64,000 nucleotides of DNA from Marinobacter guineae (GCF_002744735.1 NZ_KZ319344.1:37624-101623); one strand, 5' to 3'; shown: positions 34,919-44,695, counted from the first letter of the stretch. Numbers and translations are program-made. Notes: a model not told the origin generated them from the letters alone.

Positions 34919-36274
34919 TCAATCACATTCCCGTTCAACAACCAGCCGCCAGCCGGCGGCATGGGCGCCTCCCGAGTATTGTTCAGAACACCACAAATCG
35001 CCAACGGCGACGAGCTCCCCAGAGCCCTCCGGGCCCGCAAAAACCAGCGGCAGACGGGCTCTCTCCCAGGGTGGGACCCTAAGCTCCTGAAGCCATTTCT
35101 TAAGCGATCGGGACAGACCGCCAGGATGTAAACGGACTCGCTCGCCGCCCTGCCTCGTAGATATCCGTATTGGCGGCGGCGGGCTTTTCGGGATAGCGAC
35201 CGGCTCCAGCTTCAGGGACCACTCGCCCCAGCGTTGGGCCGGACCGGGTTCGAGAACCACCGACGTTTGCGGTAATGGTATTTTCTTCGTAACCAGATAC
35301 AGATCCCCCTGAAATCGTCGAAGGCTGAAGCCCTCGGCCCGCAATTCCGGCTCCCGGTCCTCACCTGCAAAAAGCAGGTCATGCAGGCTCTGCTGCCAGT
35401 TTCCGACAGAAGGCGGCTGAAATCCACGCTCCCGGATCCACCAGCGAATCAGGTTCCTCTGCTCCGCCAACGAGAGAGTCTTCAGACCGCTTGTCGACAG
35501 GCGGTCCCGCTCCCCGCCGAGAGACTGCCACTGTAGCTCGGCCAATTTCCGGTTCAGGGTTTCGCTCTCGGCGCAGGCGCCGGCGGTATGGCACAGCCTG
35601 CGGTTCAGCCCCGGCCAGCGGGACCGCACGAGCGGCAGCACCCGGTGCCGGAGAAAGTTCCGGTCGAAGCGCTCGTCGGTATTGCTGGGGTCGTTGACCC
35701 AGGATAATCGGGCCACCTGCGCCCAGCGCTCAAGCTCTGACCGCTCCAGATGCAGTAATGGCCGAACCAGACGTCCGGCGCCCAAGGCGCGGCTGGCCGG
35801 CATACCCGCCAGCCCGGCCACGCCACTTCCCCTGAGCATTCTGAACAATACGGTTTCTGCCTGATCGTCGGCGTGATGGGCCATCAACAGAATGTCCCGG
35901 GGCCGCATCAGTTCTTCCAACACCCCGTACCGGGCGTTCCGGGCCGCCTCCTCGATGCCACCGGAACTTCCGTGATCATTACTGGCCTCGACGGACACCC
36001 GCTCGACGACCAGCGGCACCTTCAGATCTGCACACAGAGCCCGGCAGAACGCCTCGGTTTTCGAAGCGTTCGGTTGCAACTGGTGATTGATATGGACAGC
36101 GTTGACGGTTCCTGCGGGGCCATGGCAATGGGCTGCAACATGCAACAACAATGTCGAGTCCAGACCGCCACTCAAGGCGACCCACAGGCGGGAGAAATCG
36201 GAGAGTTCTCTGACCGGGACACACAGGGCCTCCGGCCAGCAGAATCCGGAGTCGGGCTCAGCGCCCTGTGTCAT
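34919..36274 (-). CDS. tilS: tRNA(Ile)-lysidine synthase, TilS
   Basis: TilS modifies C34 of tRNA-Ile(CAU) to lysidine so that it reads AUA. The protein has 451 residues with the PP-loop ALSGGLDSTLLLHV (about residues 33-46), HINHQLQPNA, MAHHADDQAETVLFRMLRG, and a C-terminal TilS-specific domain ending in AGWRLVVERE. The gene overlaps the end of accA by 17 bases, so the start codon lies inside accA; a later GTG start is possible but would leave the PP-loop close to the N-terminus. Confidence 0.94.
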   Translation of the reverse strand: MTQGAEPDSGFCWPEALCVPVRELSDFSRLWVALSGGLDSTLLLHVAAHCHGPAGTVNAVHINHQLQPNASKTEAFCRALCADLKVPLVVERVSVEASNDHGSSGGIEEAARNARYGVLEELMRPRDILLMAHHADDQAETVLFRMLRGSGVAGLAGMPASRALGAGRLVRPLLHLERSELERWAQVARLSWVNDPSNTDERFDRNFLRHRVLPLVRSRWPGLNRRLCHTAGACAESETLNRKLAELQWQSLGGERDRLSTSGLKTLSLAEQRNLIRWWIRERGFQPPSVGNWQQSLHDLLFAGEDREPELRAEGFSLRRFQGDLYLVTKKIPLPQTSVVLEPGPAQRWGEWSLKLEPVAIPKSPPPPIRISTRQGGERVRLHPGGLSRSLKKWLQELRVPPWERARLPLVFAGPEGSGELVAVGDLWCSEQYSGGAHAAGWRLVVERECD

Positions 36275-37211
36275 AGCGAGTCAGCCGCTCATAGCGGCGG
36301 GATACCAGCTCATCCAGGGGCAGACGACTGAGTTCAGCGACACCTTTTGCAAGAACTTCCTTGAGAGACTCTGACATTTTCTCGGGATTGCGATGCGCGC
36401 CGCCCAGGGGTTCGGTGATAACGTTGTCCGCCAGCCCAAGGTGTTTCAGGCGGTCGGCGGTGACACCCATGGCCTCTGCGGCCTGGGCTGCATACTCGGC
36501 ACTCTTCCAGAGAATCGAGGCGCAACCTTCCGGAGAAATAACCGCGTAGGTGGAATACTGGAGCATGTTCAGCTGATCACAAACGCCGATGGCCAGTGCA
36601 CCACCGGAACCGCCCTCACCAATCACCGTTGAAATAATGGGCGTTTTCAGGCGCGACATCACCGCCAGGTTGAACGCAATGGCCTCGCTCTGGCCCCGCT
36701 CCTCAGCACCGATGCCCGGGTAGGCCCCCGGCGTATCGATAAAGGTCAGGATCGGCATCCTGAACCGCTCGGCCATTTCCATCAACCGCAAGGCCTTACG
36801 ATAACCCTCGGGGCGGGGCATGCCGAAGTTACGCTTGACCTTGTCACGGACTTCCCGGCCCTTCTGGTGGCCGATGACCATCACCGGCTTGTCATCCAGC
36901 CGGGCGGTACCGCCCACAATGGCCAGGTCATCGGCATAACGGCGGTCACCGTGCAGCTCGTCAAAATCCTCGAACATCGATTCGATGTAATCGAGGGTGT
37001 ATGGCCTGCGCGGATGCCTGGCCAGACGGGAGACGTCCCAGGGCTGAAGGTCGGAGAAAATACTCTCCGTCAGGCTGACGCTTTTTTTCTTCAGCCGGGT
37101 AATTTCGTCGGAGATGTTGATGTCGGTGTCGTTGCCGACCATGCGAAGCTCTTCAATCTTGGCTTCCAGGTCGGCAATTGGCTGTTCGAAATCCAGATAA
37201 TTAGGGTTCAT
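36258..37211 (-). CDS. accA: acetyl-CoA carboxylase carboxyltransferase subunit alpha, AccA
   Basis: This subunit transfers the carboxyl group from biotin to acetyl-CoA in fatty-acid synthesis. The protein has 317 residues with YLDFEQPIADLEAKIEELR, LARHPRRPYTLDYI, GHQKGR, NFGMPRPEGYRKALRLM, FIDTPGAYPGI and IGEGGSGGALAIGVCD. It lies between dnaE and tilS as in many gammaproteobacteria. Confidence 0.97.
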   Translation of the reverse strand: MNPNYLDFEQPIADLEAKIEELRMVGNDTDINISDEITRLKKKSVSLTESIFSDLQPWDVSRLARHPRRPYTLDYIESMFEDFDELHGDRRYADDLAIVGGTARLDDKPVMVIGHQKGREVRDKVKRNFGMPRPEGYRKALRLMEMAERFRMPILTFIDTPGAYPGIGAEERGQSEAIAFNLAVMSRLKTPIISTVIGEGGSGGALAIGVCDQLNMLQYSTYAVISPEGCASILWKSAEYAAQAAEAMGVTADRLKHLGLADNVITEPLGGAHRNPEKMSESLKEVLAKGVAELSRLPLDELVSRRYERLTRYDTGR

Positions 37212-37299
37212 GATGTTCCGTCATTTTTTGCCAGGCGGGACAACGCTCCGCCAAACCAGAATTTGAAACAAAGATAGCAGCGCCCGGCCAAGGGCTAAA

Positions 37300-37321
37300 G
37301 CGGACCTTGGTATGAGTCCGC
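37300..37321 (-). terminator. weak terminator-like hairpin after dnaE
   Basis: A 6-bp stem (GCGGAC/GTCCGC) with a 10-base loop is followed by TTTAG on the minus strand, 32 bases after the dnaE stop and about 90 bases before accA. The T-run is short, so termination would be partial at best. Confidence 0.35.
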
Positions 37322-37352
37322 AATCTGACATAGTTTTAATTTTCGGGCTTAC

Positions 37353-40300
37353 TCAATCATAGACCAGTTCTACCGACTGGTCGCCTACGAGGTACCGGAG
37401 TTCCAGCAACAGGTTATCGTCAGGCTGAACCCGCCAGGATTCACCCAGCTCAATCCGGGTTGAAGCATCAGGGCTACTGTATTCGATCCACACCGGGCTG
37501 CCGTCGCAGCGGAAGGGCCGCAAGGTGCTATCGAGTTTCTCGAGCAAACCGTTCTGCAACTGGTCGGCATGGAGGTTCAGTTTCAGTCCGCGACTGAACT
37601 GCTGGCGCGCTGTAGCCACATCCATTACCGAACTCACCCGCATCTTCATCTGACCCGAGTAGTCATCGTGGCTTACCTGCCCCTCAACAACAATCACCTG
37701 ATCGGATTGCAGCAGTTCCCGATTCTCAAAAAACGCTTCCGAGAAAAGGGTAGCCTCTATCCGGGCACTCCGGTCATCCAGTGTAATAAAACACATGGTG
37801 GAACCGGTGCGGGTTTTCATGGTGCGCTGGGCGACTACGAGCCCTGCAACGCGCTGAGGCGATTTGTTGGGCTTCAGGTCAGCAATGGAGGATCTTACGA
37901 ATCGCCGTACCTCTTTCTCATATTCATCAAACGGATGACCGGTCAGGTAAAGGCCAAGGGTATCCTTCTCCCCCTTGAGCCGCTGCTTTTCGGGCCATTC
38001 CCTTACGCCGGCAACATCCTCATAGGGATCGCCACCCTCGCCCGCTTCCAGCATTTCACCGAACATATCGGTCATACCGACGGATTCGTTGCGGGATTGC
38101 TGGCCAGCCTGTTGCACGGCCTTTTCGATGCTTGCCATCAGCTGGGCCCGGCCAGCGCCGAGTTTGTCCATGGCGCCGCAACGGATCAGGGCCTCCATGG
38201 CCCGCTTATTGACTTTTTTCAGGTCTACCCGCCGACAGAAATCAAAAATATCCTGGTACGGCTCGCCATCTCCGCGCCCTTCCACAATGCTCTGGATCGG
38301 CCCCTCACCCAACCCCTTGATGGCACCCAGACCATAGACGATCTGGCCCTCATCGTTAACCGTGAAGGTATATTCCGAGCGGCTGACATCCGGCACCAGA
38401 AGATCCAGCTTCATGTTCCGGCATTCTTCGACCAGGGTGACCACCTTGTCGGTATTCTGCATATCCGCAGTGAGTACCGCAGCCATGAACTCCGCCGGGT
38501 AATGGGCCTTCAGCCACAGGGTCTGGTAGGACACCAGGGCATAGGCGGCCGAGTGAGATTTGTTGAAACCGTAACCGGCGAACTTCTCCACCAGGTCAAA
38601 GATGTTTTCAGCCAGGGTCTTGTTGATGCCATTCTGTTCACAGCCGTCCAGAAAAAACTGCTTCTGTTTGGCCATTTCCTCCGGTTTTTTCTTGCCCATG
38701 GCACGGCGCAGCATGTCGGCATTGCCGAGCGTGTAGCCAGCCATCACCTGGGCGATCTGCATGACCTGCTCCTGGTACAGGATGACCCCGTAGGTCGGCT
38801 CCAGGACGGGTTTCAGGCCCTCGTACTGATAATCCGGGTGCGGGAACGACATCGGCTGCCGGCCATGCTTCCGGTCGATAAAGTCATCCACCATGCCCGA
38901 CTGCAGCGGCCCGGGGCGGAACAGCGCCACCAGGGCGATCATGTCTTCCAGGGAATCTGGCTGGAGGCGACGGATAAGATCTTTCATGCCCCGGGATTCC
39001 AGCTGGAAAACCGCCGTGGTTTCCGCTTTTTTCAGCATGTCGAACGAGGGCACATCCGCCAGCGGAATCTCGTTGATATCCAGTGCCGGCAATCCCCGCT
39101 TTTCCCGGCGCGGATTGATCATCTTCAGCGCCCAGTCGATGATCGTCAGCGTCCGCAGCCCAAGGAAGTCGAACTTGACGAGACCGGCCTCTTCAACGTC
39201 GCCTTTATCAAACTGGGTGACCAGGCTTCCGCCCTCGTCGTCGCAATACAACGGCGAGAAATCGGTGATCTTGGTGGGGGCAATAACCACACCACCGGCG
39301 TGCTTACCGGCGTTCCGGCAGACACCTTCAAGCTTCAGGGCCATTTCCCAGATTTCCTGGGCCTCTTCGTCCTGATCCAGGAAGTCCTTGAGCTGGGGCT
39401 CTTGAATCAGGGCTTTTTCGAGGGTCATCCCCGGTTCAAAGGGAATCATCTTGGAAAGTTTGTCTGCCAGGCCGTAGGACTTGCCCTGCACCCGGGCAAC
39501 GTCACGCACCACCGCCTTCGCCGCCATGGTGCCGAAGGTGATAATCTGGGAGACGGCCTCTCGGCCGTACTTCTCGGCCACATAGGCAATCACCCGGTCC
39601 CGACCTTCCATACAGAAGTCGACGTCGAAATCGGGCATGGAGACCCGTTCCGGGTTCAGGAACCGCTCGAACAGCAGGTCGTATTCAAGTGGGTCCAGAT
39701 CGGTAATCAGTTGGGCGTAGGCGACCAGGGAACCGGCACCGGAGCCCCGCCCCGGACCAACGGGCACGCCGTTGTTCTTGGCCCACTTGATAAAGTCCAT
39801 CACAATCAGGAAGTAGCCCGGGAATCCCATCTGGATGATGATGTCCAGCTCGAAATTCAGGCGCGTGTAGTAGGCCTCGCGCTTGGCATCGTATTCGGGG
39901 TCATCTTTGCTCAGGGTCTTGGCAAGCCGCTCTTCCAGGCCTTCTTCCGATACCTTGCGGAAGTATTCGTCCATGGTCATCCCGTCGGGAATCGGGTAGT
40001 TCGGCAGGAAGTATTCACCCATGCGAACCTTGACCGAACAGCGACGGGCGATCTCCACCGTGTTCTCAATCGCTTCCGGGATATCGCTGAACAGCTCGAT
40101 CATATCCTCGGCGCTACGCAGGTACTGCTGGTCGCTGAAGCGCCGATCACGGCGGGGGTCATCCAGGGTTCGGCTCTCGCCGATACACACCCGGGCTTCG
40201 TGTGCCTCGAAATCATCCGCATCCAGGAAGTGGACATCGTTGGTGGCCACCACCGGCAGGCGCAATGCCTGGGCCAGCTCAACACTCAGGTGCAGGCAAT

Positions 40301-40835
40301 CTTCGTCCCCGGGGCGCCCGGTGCGCTGCAATTCCAGGTAATAGCTTTCCGGATACAGCTCCATCCAGTAACCGGCGCGCTCACGGGCCAACTCCGGTTT
40401 GCCCGCCAGCAGGGCCTTACCGACATCCCCCATTTTGCCACCGGAGAGCGCAATAAGCCCCTTCGGCCGGGCCTCAAGCCATTTGCGCTGTATGATCGGT
40501 TTTCCGAAGCGCTGGCCTTCGGTGTAACCGAGAGAGATGATTTCAGTCAGATTCAGGTAGCCGTCGTTGTCCCGGGCCAGCAGTGTCAGCCGGAACGGAT
40601 TCTCCGGCTCATCCGGGTTTTCAAGCCAGAGATCGGCGCCAATAATGGGCTTTACCCCGGCCCCCATGGCCGCCTTGTAAAAGCGCACCAGCGAGCACAT
40701 GTTGGACTGTTCAGTCAGTCCCACCGCTGGCATACCCAGCTCAGAAACACGGTTGATCAGCGGCTTAACCCGTACCAGGCCATCCACCATGGAGTACTCG
40801 GAATGGACACGGAGGTGTACAAAAGTCTGCGACAT
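37353..40835 (-). CDS. dnaE: DNA polymerase III subunit alpha, DnaE
   Basis: This is the replicative DNA polymerase catalytic subunit. The protein has 1160 residues with the N-terminal PHP domain (FVHLRVHSEYSMVDGLV), the catalytic aspartates in PDFDVDFCMEGRDRVI and KFDFLGLRTLTII, the helix-hairpin-helix region, and a C-terminal OB fold (RVAGLVVAQRTMKTRTG). Length is the DnaE1 type. No rnhB or lpx genes lie immediately upstream; a thioredoxin-like lipoprotein gene precedes it by 46 bases. Confidence 0.98.
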   Translation of the reverse strand: MSQTFVHLRVHSEYSMVDGLVRVKPLINRVSELGMPAVGLTEQSNMCSLVRFYKAAMGAGVKPIIGADLWLENPDEPENPFRLTLLARDNDGYLNLTEIISLGYTEGQRFGKPIIQRKWLEARPKGLIALSGGKMGDVGKALLAGKPELARERAGYWMELYPESYYLELQRTGRPGDEDCLHLSVELAQALRLPVVATNDVHFLDADDFEAHEARVCIGESRTLDDPRRDRRFSDQQYLRSAEDMIELFSDIPEAIENTVEIARRCSVKVRMGEYFLPNYPIPDGMTMDEYFRKVSEEGLEERLAKTLSKDDPEYDAKREAYYTRLNFELDIIIQMGFPGYFLIVMDFIKWAKNNGVPVGPGRGSGAGSLVAYAQLITDLDPLEYDLLFERFLNPERVSMPDFDVDFCMEGRDRVIAYVAEKYGREAVSQIITFGTMAAKAVVRDVARVQGKSYGLADKLSKMIPFEPGMTLEKALIQEPQLKDFLDQDEEAQEIWEMALKLEGVCRNAGKHAGGVVIAPTKITDFSPLYCDDEGGSLVTQFDKGDVEEAGLVKFDFLGLRTLTIIDWALKMINPRREKRGLPALDINEIPLADVPSFDMLKKAETTAVFQLESRGMKDLIRRLQPDSLEDMIALVALFRPGPLQSGMVDDFIDRKHGRQPMSFPHPDYQYEGLKPVLEPTYGVILYQEQVMQIAQVMAGYTLGNADMLRRAMGKKKPEEMAKQKQFFLDGCEQNGINKTLAENIFDLVEKFAGYGFNKSHSAAYALVSYQTLWLKAHYPAEFMAAVLTADMQNTDKVVTLVEECRNMKLDLLVPDVSRSEYTFTVNDEGQIVYGLGAIKGLGEGPIQSIVEGRGDGEPYQDIFDFCRRVDLKKVNKRAMEALIRCGAMDKLGAGRAQLMASIEKAVQQAGQQSRNESVGMTDMFGEMLEAGEGGDPYEDVAGVREWPEKQRLKGEKDTLGLYLTGHPFDEYEKEVRRFVRSSIADLKPNKSPQRVAGLVVAQRTMKTRTGSTMCFITLDDRSARIEATLFSEAFFENRELLQSDQVIVVEGQVSHDDYSGQMKMRVSSVMDVATARQQFSRGLKLNLHADQLQNGLLEKLDSTLRPFRCDGSPVWIEYSSPDASTRIELGESWRVQPDDNLLLELRYLVGDQSVELVYD

Positions 40836-40881
40836 AACGTCAGGTTATTCCTGCTGTAAAATTCGATTAGGGCAACGGCCT

Positions 40882-41349
40882 TCAACCGCCAATCAGCGCC
40901 CGGATGTCTTCTTCAGTTTGCGGGCCAAAACGGGCTTCAACCAGATCGCCGTCCGGGTTAACGATGAATGTGGCCGGCAGAGCCACGGGTAACTTCCAGC
41001 CAAACTCGGGGCCCGGGTCGTCCGCCAGCATGGTAAAACCGATACCCATCCGATCACCGAGCTCCACCAGCGCTTCTCCGCGTATGCCATCAAAGTTAAC
41101 GCCGAGAATAGTGATATCAGGCGCCTTGTCCAGCTCGTTCAACTCAGGGATTTCTTCCAGGCATGGCTTGCACCATTCCGCCCAGTAGTTCACCAGCACC
41201 CATTGGCCACGCAAGGTGTCCCAGTTCAGTTTTGTACCGCCAGCCCGCTCCAGTTCAATTTTCTGGCAACCCGCCAGGGCCATAACCATCAGCAAAAGGC
41301 CGGCAGCGGCGAGCCGCGCACGAGCACGCAACGAATCAGGGTACTGCAC
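40882..41349 (-). CDS. TlpA/thioredoxin-like lipoprotein
   Basis: This membrane-anchored periplasmic thiol-disulfide protein has 155 residues. A lipoprotein signal (LAAAGLLLMVMA then LAGC) is followed by a thioredoxin fold with the active site WAEWCKPC and the cis-proline loop VALPATFIV. The start is set by a strong AGGAGGT about eight bases before a GTG; an ATG-initiated version 16 codons longer would spoil the signal peptide. The Lys between the active-site cysteines is less usual than Gly-Pro. It probably reduces periplasmic partners, but the substrate is unknown. Confidence 0.87.
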   Translation of the reverse strand: MQYPDSLRARARLAAAGLLLMVMALAGCQKIELERAGGTKLNWDTLRGQWVLVNYWAEWCKPCLEEIPELNELDKAPDITILGVNFDGIRGEALVELGDRMGIGFTMLADDPGPEFGWKLPVALPATFIVNPDGDLVEARFGPQTEEDIRALIGG

Positions 41350-41417
41350 TGGAAAACCTCCTGTTAGACTACCGGCCACGGAAATCATGGTATCCATTCA
41401 GACAATCAGGCACGAAG

Positions 41418-41771
41418 ATGACAGAACCAACCCGGATTTTCCACAACCCTCGCTGCTCAAAATCTCGCCAAGCCCTTGAACTGCTTACCGAACAGGGCAT
41501 TGAACCGGAGATTATACGCTACCTTGAAACGCCACCGACAGAGCAGCAGCTCGAGGACATTCTTGCTGCACTGAATCTGGAGCCCCGTGATCTGATGCGC
41601 ACCAAGGAAAATGAGTATAAGGAACAGGGCCTCGATAATCCCGACCTCAGCCGTGAACAGTTAATCGCCGCCATGGTTGCCACTCCGAAATTGATCGAGC
41701 GGCCGATTGTGCTCGCTAACGGCAAAGCGGCCCTTGGCAGGCCACCGGAAAACGTACTTTCCATTCTCTGA
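41418..41771 (+). CDS. arsC: ArsC family arsenate reductase (glutaredoxin-dependent type)
   Basis: The protein has 117 residues in the ArsC/Spx-like thioredoxin fold, with the catalytic motif HNPRCSKSRQAL near the N-terminus and the conserved LIERPIVLANGKAALGRPPE end containing the RP-x(n)-R arsenate-site arginines. No arsR, arsB or acr3 is adjacent, so it may be a general housekeeping ArsC-like reductase (such as YfgD) and not part of an arsenic-resistance operon. It is the first gene of a plus-strand group with wrbA. Confidence 0.9.
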   Translation: MTEPTRIFHNPRCSKSRQALELLTEQGIEPEIIRYLETPPTEQQLEDILAALNLEPRDLMRTKENEYKEQGLDNPDLSREQLIAAMVATPKLIERPIVLANGKAALGRPPENVLSIL

Positions 41772-41814
41772 GCCAGACCGTTTTCAAAGAGCCGGACCAA
41801 AAGGATCGCTGACG

Positions 41815-42420
41815 ATGCCCGAGCAACTGCCGTACATTCTCATACTTTTTTACAGCCGTAACGGGCAGACTGCCGAGCTGGCCAGCCAGATTGGCCGGGG
41901 AGTCGCGCGGGTAAGCGGAATCGAAGCCAGGCTGCGATCGGTACCGACGGTTTCTCCGGACACCAACGCCTCGCTGCCACCGGTGCCGGATTCCGGCGCA
42001 CCCTACGCCAGCAAATCCGATCTCGCCCATTGCGCCGGGCTGGCCATCGGCAGTCCGACCCGCTTCGGAAATATGGCAGCGCCTCTTAAGCATTTCCTGG
42101 ACACCACCGGGGATCTCTGGCTCAGTGGCGCCCTTGAAGGCAAACCCGCCGGTGCGTTCACTTCCACTGGCAGCCTTCACGGTGGCCAGGAAGCCACATT
42201 GATGACAATGATGGTGCCGCTACTCCACCACGGAATGGTTATTTGCGGCCTGCCCTACTCGGAGAAAAGCCTGAATGAAACGGAGTCAGGCGGCACGCCC
42301 TACGGTCCGACCCACTGGTCCGGCACCGGCGAACAACAACCGCTCAGTACTCACGAGAAAGCCCTGTGCCAGGCGTTTGGCGAGCGACTTGCCAAGTTTG
42401 CCCTGAAACTCAAAGACTGA
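41815..42420 (+). CDS. wrbA: NAD(P)H:quinone oxidoreductase, WrbA family
   Basis: This flavodoxin-like FMN enzyme (201 residues) reduces quinones by two electrons. Visible are the FMN phosphate loop YSRNGQTAELA, the family-typical GLAIGSPTRFGNMAAPLKHF, the FTSTGSLHGGQEAT flavin-contact loop, and GTPYGPTHWSG. The longer upstream frame overlaps the arsC end and is not used. It is close behind arsC (43 bases) and ahead of DUF2069, a common neighbour. Confidence 0.92.
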   Translation: MPEQLPYILILFYSRNGQTAELASQIGRGVARVSGIEARLRSVPTVSPDTNASLPPVPDSGAPYASKSDLAHCAGLAIGSPTRFGNMAAPLKHFLDTTGDLWLSGALEGKPAGAFTSTGSLHGGQEATLMTMMVPLLHHGMVICGLPYSEKSLNETESGGTPYGPTHWSGTGEQQPLSTHEKALCQAFGERLAKFALKLKD

Positions 42421-42478
42421 TACAGGCTTTGGTCTGGAACGTAACGTCTCAACCACTTCTTTTTGCCGGAAATACACT

Positions 42479-42838
42479 ATGCTGAACAACCCCAAGGCCC
42501 GTTACACTGCCCGGGCTACCATGGCTCTATACATCGGCGTGCTGGCCACGTTATTGATTACCACCTTCTATCCGGCGCCGGTTGAGGGCGTGTCGATTCC
42601 ATTGATGCTGTCGGTGAAGCTGGTTCCGCTGCTTGCCTTCGCCATACCGGTATTCCGGGCCAACAACCGGGGCTATATCTGGATGTCGTTCGTGGTGATC
42701 TTTTATTTTACCCAGGCGGTCGTCTCAGCCTGGCTCAGCGAAGGCGCTCCCGGGCCGGTCATTCTGACGATTCTGACCTTCCTGCTGTTCACTGTTGCCA
42801 TGATTCACCTTAAAGTGAACCGGCCGGTGGCGAACTGA
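42479..42838 (+). CDS. DUF2069 family membrane protein
   Basis: This small integral membrane protein (119 residues) has four hydrophobic helices. The pattern ARYTARATMALYIGVLATLL, then LVPLLAFAIPVFRANNRGY and FYFTQAVVSAW fits the DUF2069 family, usually found beside wrbA. Function unknown. Confidence 0.87.
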   Translation: MLNNPKARYTARATMALYIGVLATLLITTFYPAPVEGVSIPLMLSVKLVPLLAFAIPVFRANNRGYIWMSFVVIFYFTQAVVSAWLSEGAPGPVILTILTFLLFTVAMIHLKVNRPVAN

Positions 42839-42871
42839 AACACACTTATCGATACCTGGAACTGAGCGATT

Positions 42872-44689
42872 ATGGCTGACACAGACACCTCCGGAACCGT
42901 GCAGCGGCCACCCGCGCCGTCCCGAAGCGCCCTGACCCTGAGAGATGTTTGTACCGCTCTGGTGACCAGCGGTGAAGTCAGCCAGAAAGACGCTGAGCGG
43001 ATACTATCGGCAAACCTTGGCACTGCAACCGGCAACGGGCAGGCCGGACAACGCCATCCGCTCGAACTGGCGGCCATTGCCAGCCTGACCAGTGAGAAAA
43101 GCGGTCGTACCCTCGATCTGGATCGGCTAACCCATTGGCTGGCCGATTGGGCCGGGCAGCCCTATTACCACATTGATCCGCTGAAGATTGATACTCCGGC
43201 CATTGCCCGGGTGATGTCCTATGCCTTTGCCCAGCGCCACGGCATCCTGGCGGTGGAGATTGGGGCCGAGGAAGTACTGGTTGCCAGCGCAGAGCCTTTC
43301 AAGAGTGACTGGCTGCAGAACCTGCAGCAGGCCGTTCGCAAGGACATCCGGCGCGTGGTGGCCAACCCTGAGGATATCCGCCGTTACACGGTTGAGTTCT
43401 ATCAGCTTGCCAACTCCGTCAGCAAGGCCAGTGGTGGCCAGCCTCCGGGAGTTGCCGGCAACCAGAATTTCGAGCAGTTACTCGATCTGGGCGCCAGCGA
43501 ACACCCGGATGCCAACGATCAGCATGTGGTCAAGATTGTTGACTGGCTGCTGCAATACGCCTTCGACCAGCGGGCTTCAGACATTCATATTGAACCCCGG
43601 CGTTCCGTCACTCAGGTTCGCTTCCGGATCGACGGCGTGCTTCACAACGTTTACGAATTTCCGGAACACGTCGGCGTGGCAGTCACCAGCCGCCTGAAGA
43701 TTCTCGGCCGCCTGAATGTGGCCGAGAAACGCCGCCCTCAGGACGGTCGCATCAAGACCCGCAAACCCGATAACAGCGAGGTGGAGCTTCGCCTGGCCAC
43801 CATGCCGACCGCGTTCGGCGAGAAGATGGTCATGCGGATCTTTGATCCGGACGTGCTGCTTAAATCCTACGAGCAGCTTGGTTTCGGCAGAGAGGACCGC
43901 CAGCGGTGGCAGGAAATTACGGCCCGGCCCCACGGCATTGTTCTGGTGACCGGGCCCACCGGCTCCGGCAAAACCACGACCCTGTATTCAACCCTGAAGC
44001 AGATCGCTTCCCCCGAACTGAATGTCTGCACCATCGAAGACCCCATCGAAATGGTGGAACCGGCGTTCAACCAGATGCAGGTTCAGACCAACATCGATCT
44101 GACCTTCGCCGCCGGTGTGCGGGCGCTGCTTCGGCAGGATCCTGATATCATCATGATCGGCGAGATCCGCGATCTGCAGACCGCTGAAATGGCGGTGCAG
44201 GCGGCGCTCACCGGCCACCTGGTGCTCTCCACCCTGCACACCAACGACGCGCCGAGCGCGATTACCCGGATGATGGAACTGGGCATTCCCCCGTATCTGA
44301 TCCGGGCCACGGTGCTGGGCGTGATGGCGCAACGCCTTGCCCGAACCCTGTGCCCCCACTGCAAGGCGCCCGGCCCCGCCGATGAACAGGCGTGGCAAAC
44401 TCTGACCCGACCCTGGAAGGCGCCAGTTCCGAAGCAGTTCTATCAGCCTGTGGGCTGCCTGGAATGCCGCAACACCGGTTATCTGGGCCGTGCCGGAGTT
44501 TATGAGATCATGACCCTTTCTGGGCCATTGCTCCGGCAGATCACCGATCACTGTGAGCTGGAACAGCTCCGGCTGGACGCCTATAAGGAAGGCATGAAAT
44601 CGCTGCGCCTGAGTGGCGCCCAGAAGGTGGCAGCCGGCCAGACCACTGTCGAAGAAATCCTGCGGGTAACGCCGGAAAGCCAGCGCTGA
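42872..44689 (+). CDS. orphan GspE/PilB-family secretion-type ATPase
   Basis: The protein has 605 residues. An N-terminal GspE/MshE-N-like region (about 25-180) leads into the hexameric ATPase: Walker A GPTGSGKT (361-368), the Asp box TIEDPIE, Walker B ILRQD-type segment LLRQDPDIIMIGEIRD, the His box LSTLHTNDAPSAITRM, and the tetracysteine zinc motif (Cys494/497 and Cys529/532). It powers type II secretion or type IV pilus assembly in characterised relatives. No gsp or pil genes are adjacent; the partner machinery must be elsewhere. It is 33 bases after DUF2069. Confidence 0.88.
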   Translation: MADTDTSGTVQRPPAPSRSALTLRDVCTALVTSGEVSQKDAERILSANLGTATGNGQAGQRHPLELAAIASLTSEKSGRTLDLDRLTHWLADWAGQPYYHIDPLKIDTPAIARVMSYAFAQRHGILAVEIGAEEVLVASAEPFKSDWLQNLQQAVRKDIRRVVANPEDIRRYTVEFYQLANSVSKASGGQPPGVAGNQNFEQLLDLGASEHPDANDQHVVKIVDWLLQYAFDQRASDIHIEPRRSVTQVRFRIDGVLHNVYEFPEHVGVAVTSRLKILGRLNVAEKRRPQDGRIKTRKPDNSEVELRLATMPTAFGEKMVMRIFDPDVLLKSYEQLGFGREDRQRWQEITARPHGIVLVTGPTGSGKTTTLYSTLKQIASPELNVCTIEDPIEMVEPAFNQMQVQTNIDLTFAAGVRALLRQDPDIIMIGEIRDLQTAEMAVQAALTGHLVLSTLHTNDAPSAITRMMELGIPPYLIRATVLGVMAQRLARTLCPHCKAPGPADEQAWQTLTRPWKAPVPKQFYQPVGCLECRNTGYLGRAGVYEIMTLSGPLLRQITDHCELEQLRLDAYKEGMKSLRLSGAQKVAAGQTTVEEILRVTPESQR

Positions 44690-44695
44690 TAAGGC

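Noticed and set aside
33257..35131. A 624-codon open frame antisense to pyrG
   Set aside because: Same reason: mirror of a conserved GC-rich gene, no domain, and it runs across the pyrG-tilS spacer without a ribosome-binding site.
37569..40859. A 1096-codon open frame antisense to dnaE
   Set aside because: It lies fully opposite dnaE, and its peptide has no recognisable domain and a composition typical of reverse-strand translation of a GC-biased gene (many His, Gln and Gly). DnaE is unmistakable, so this is a codon-bias artefact.
41418..41771. Arsenic-resistance island around arsC
   Set aside because: No arsR, arsB, acr3 or arsH nearby; the gene is next to wrbA and DUF2069, a housekeeping context.
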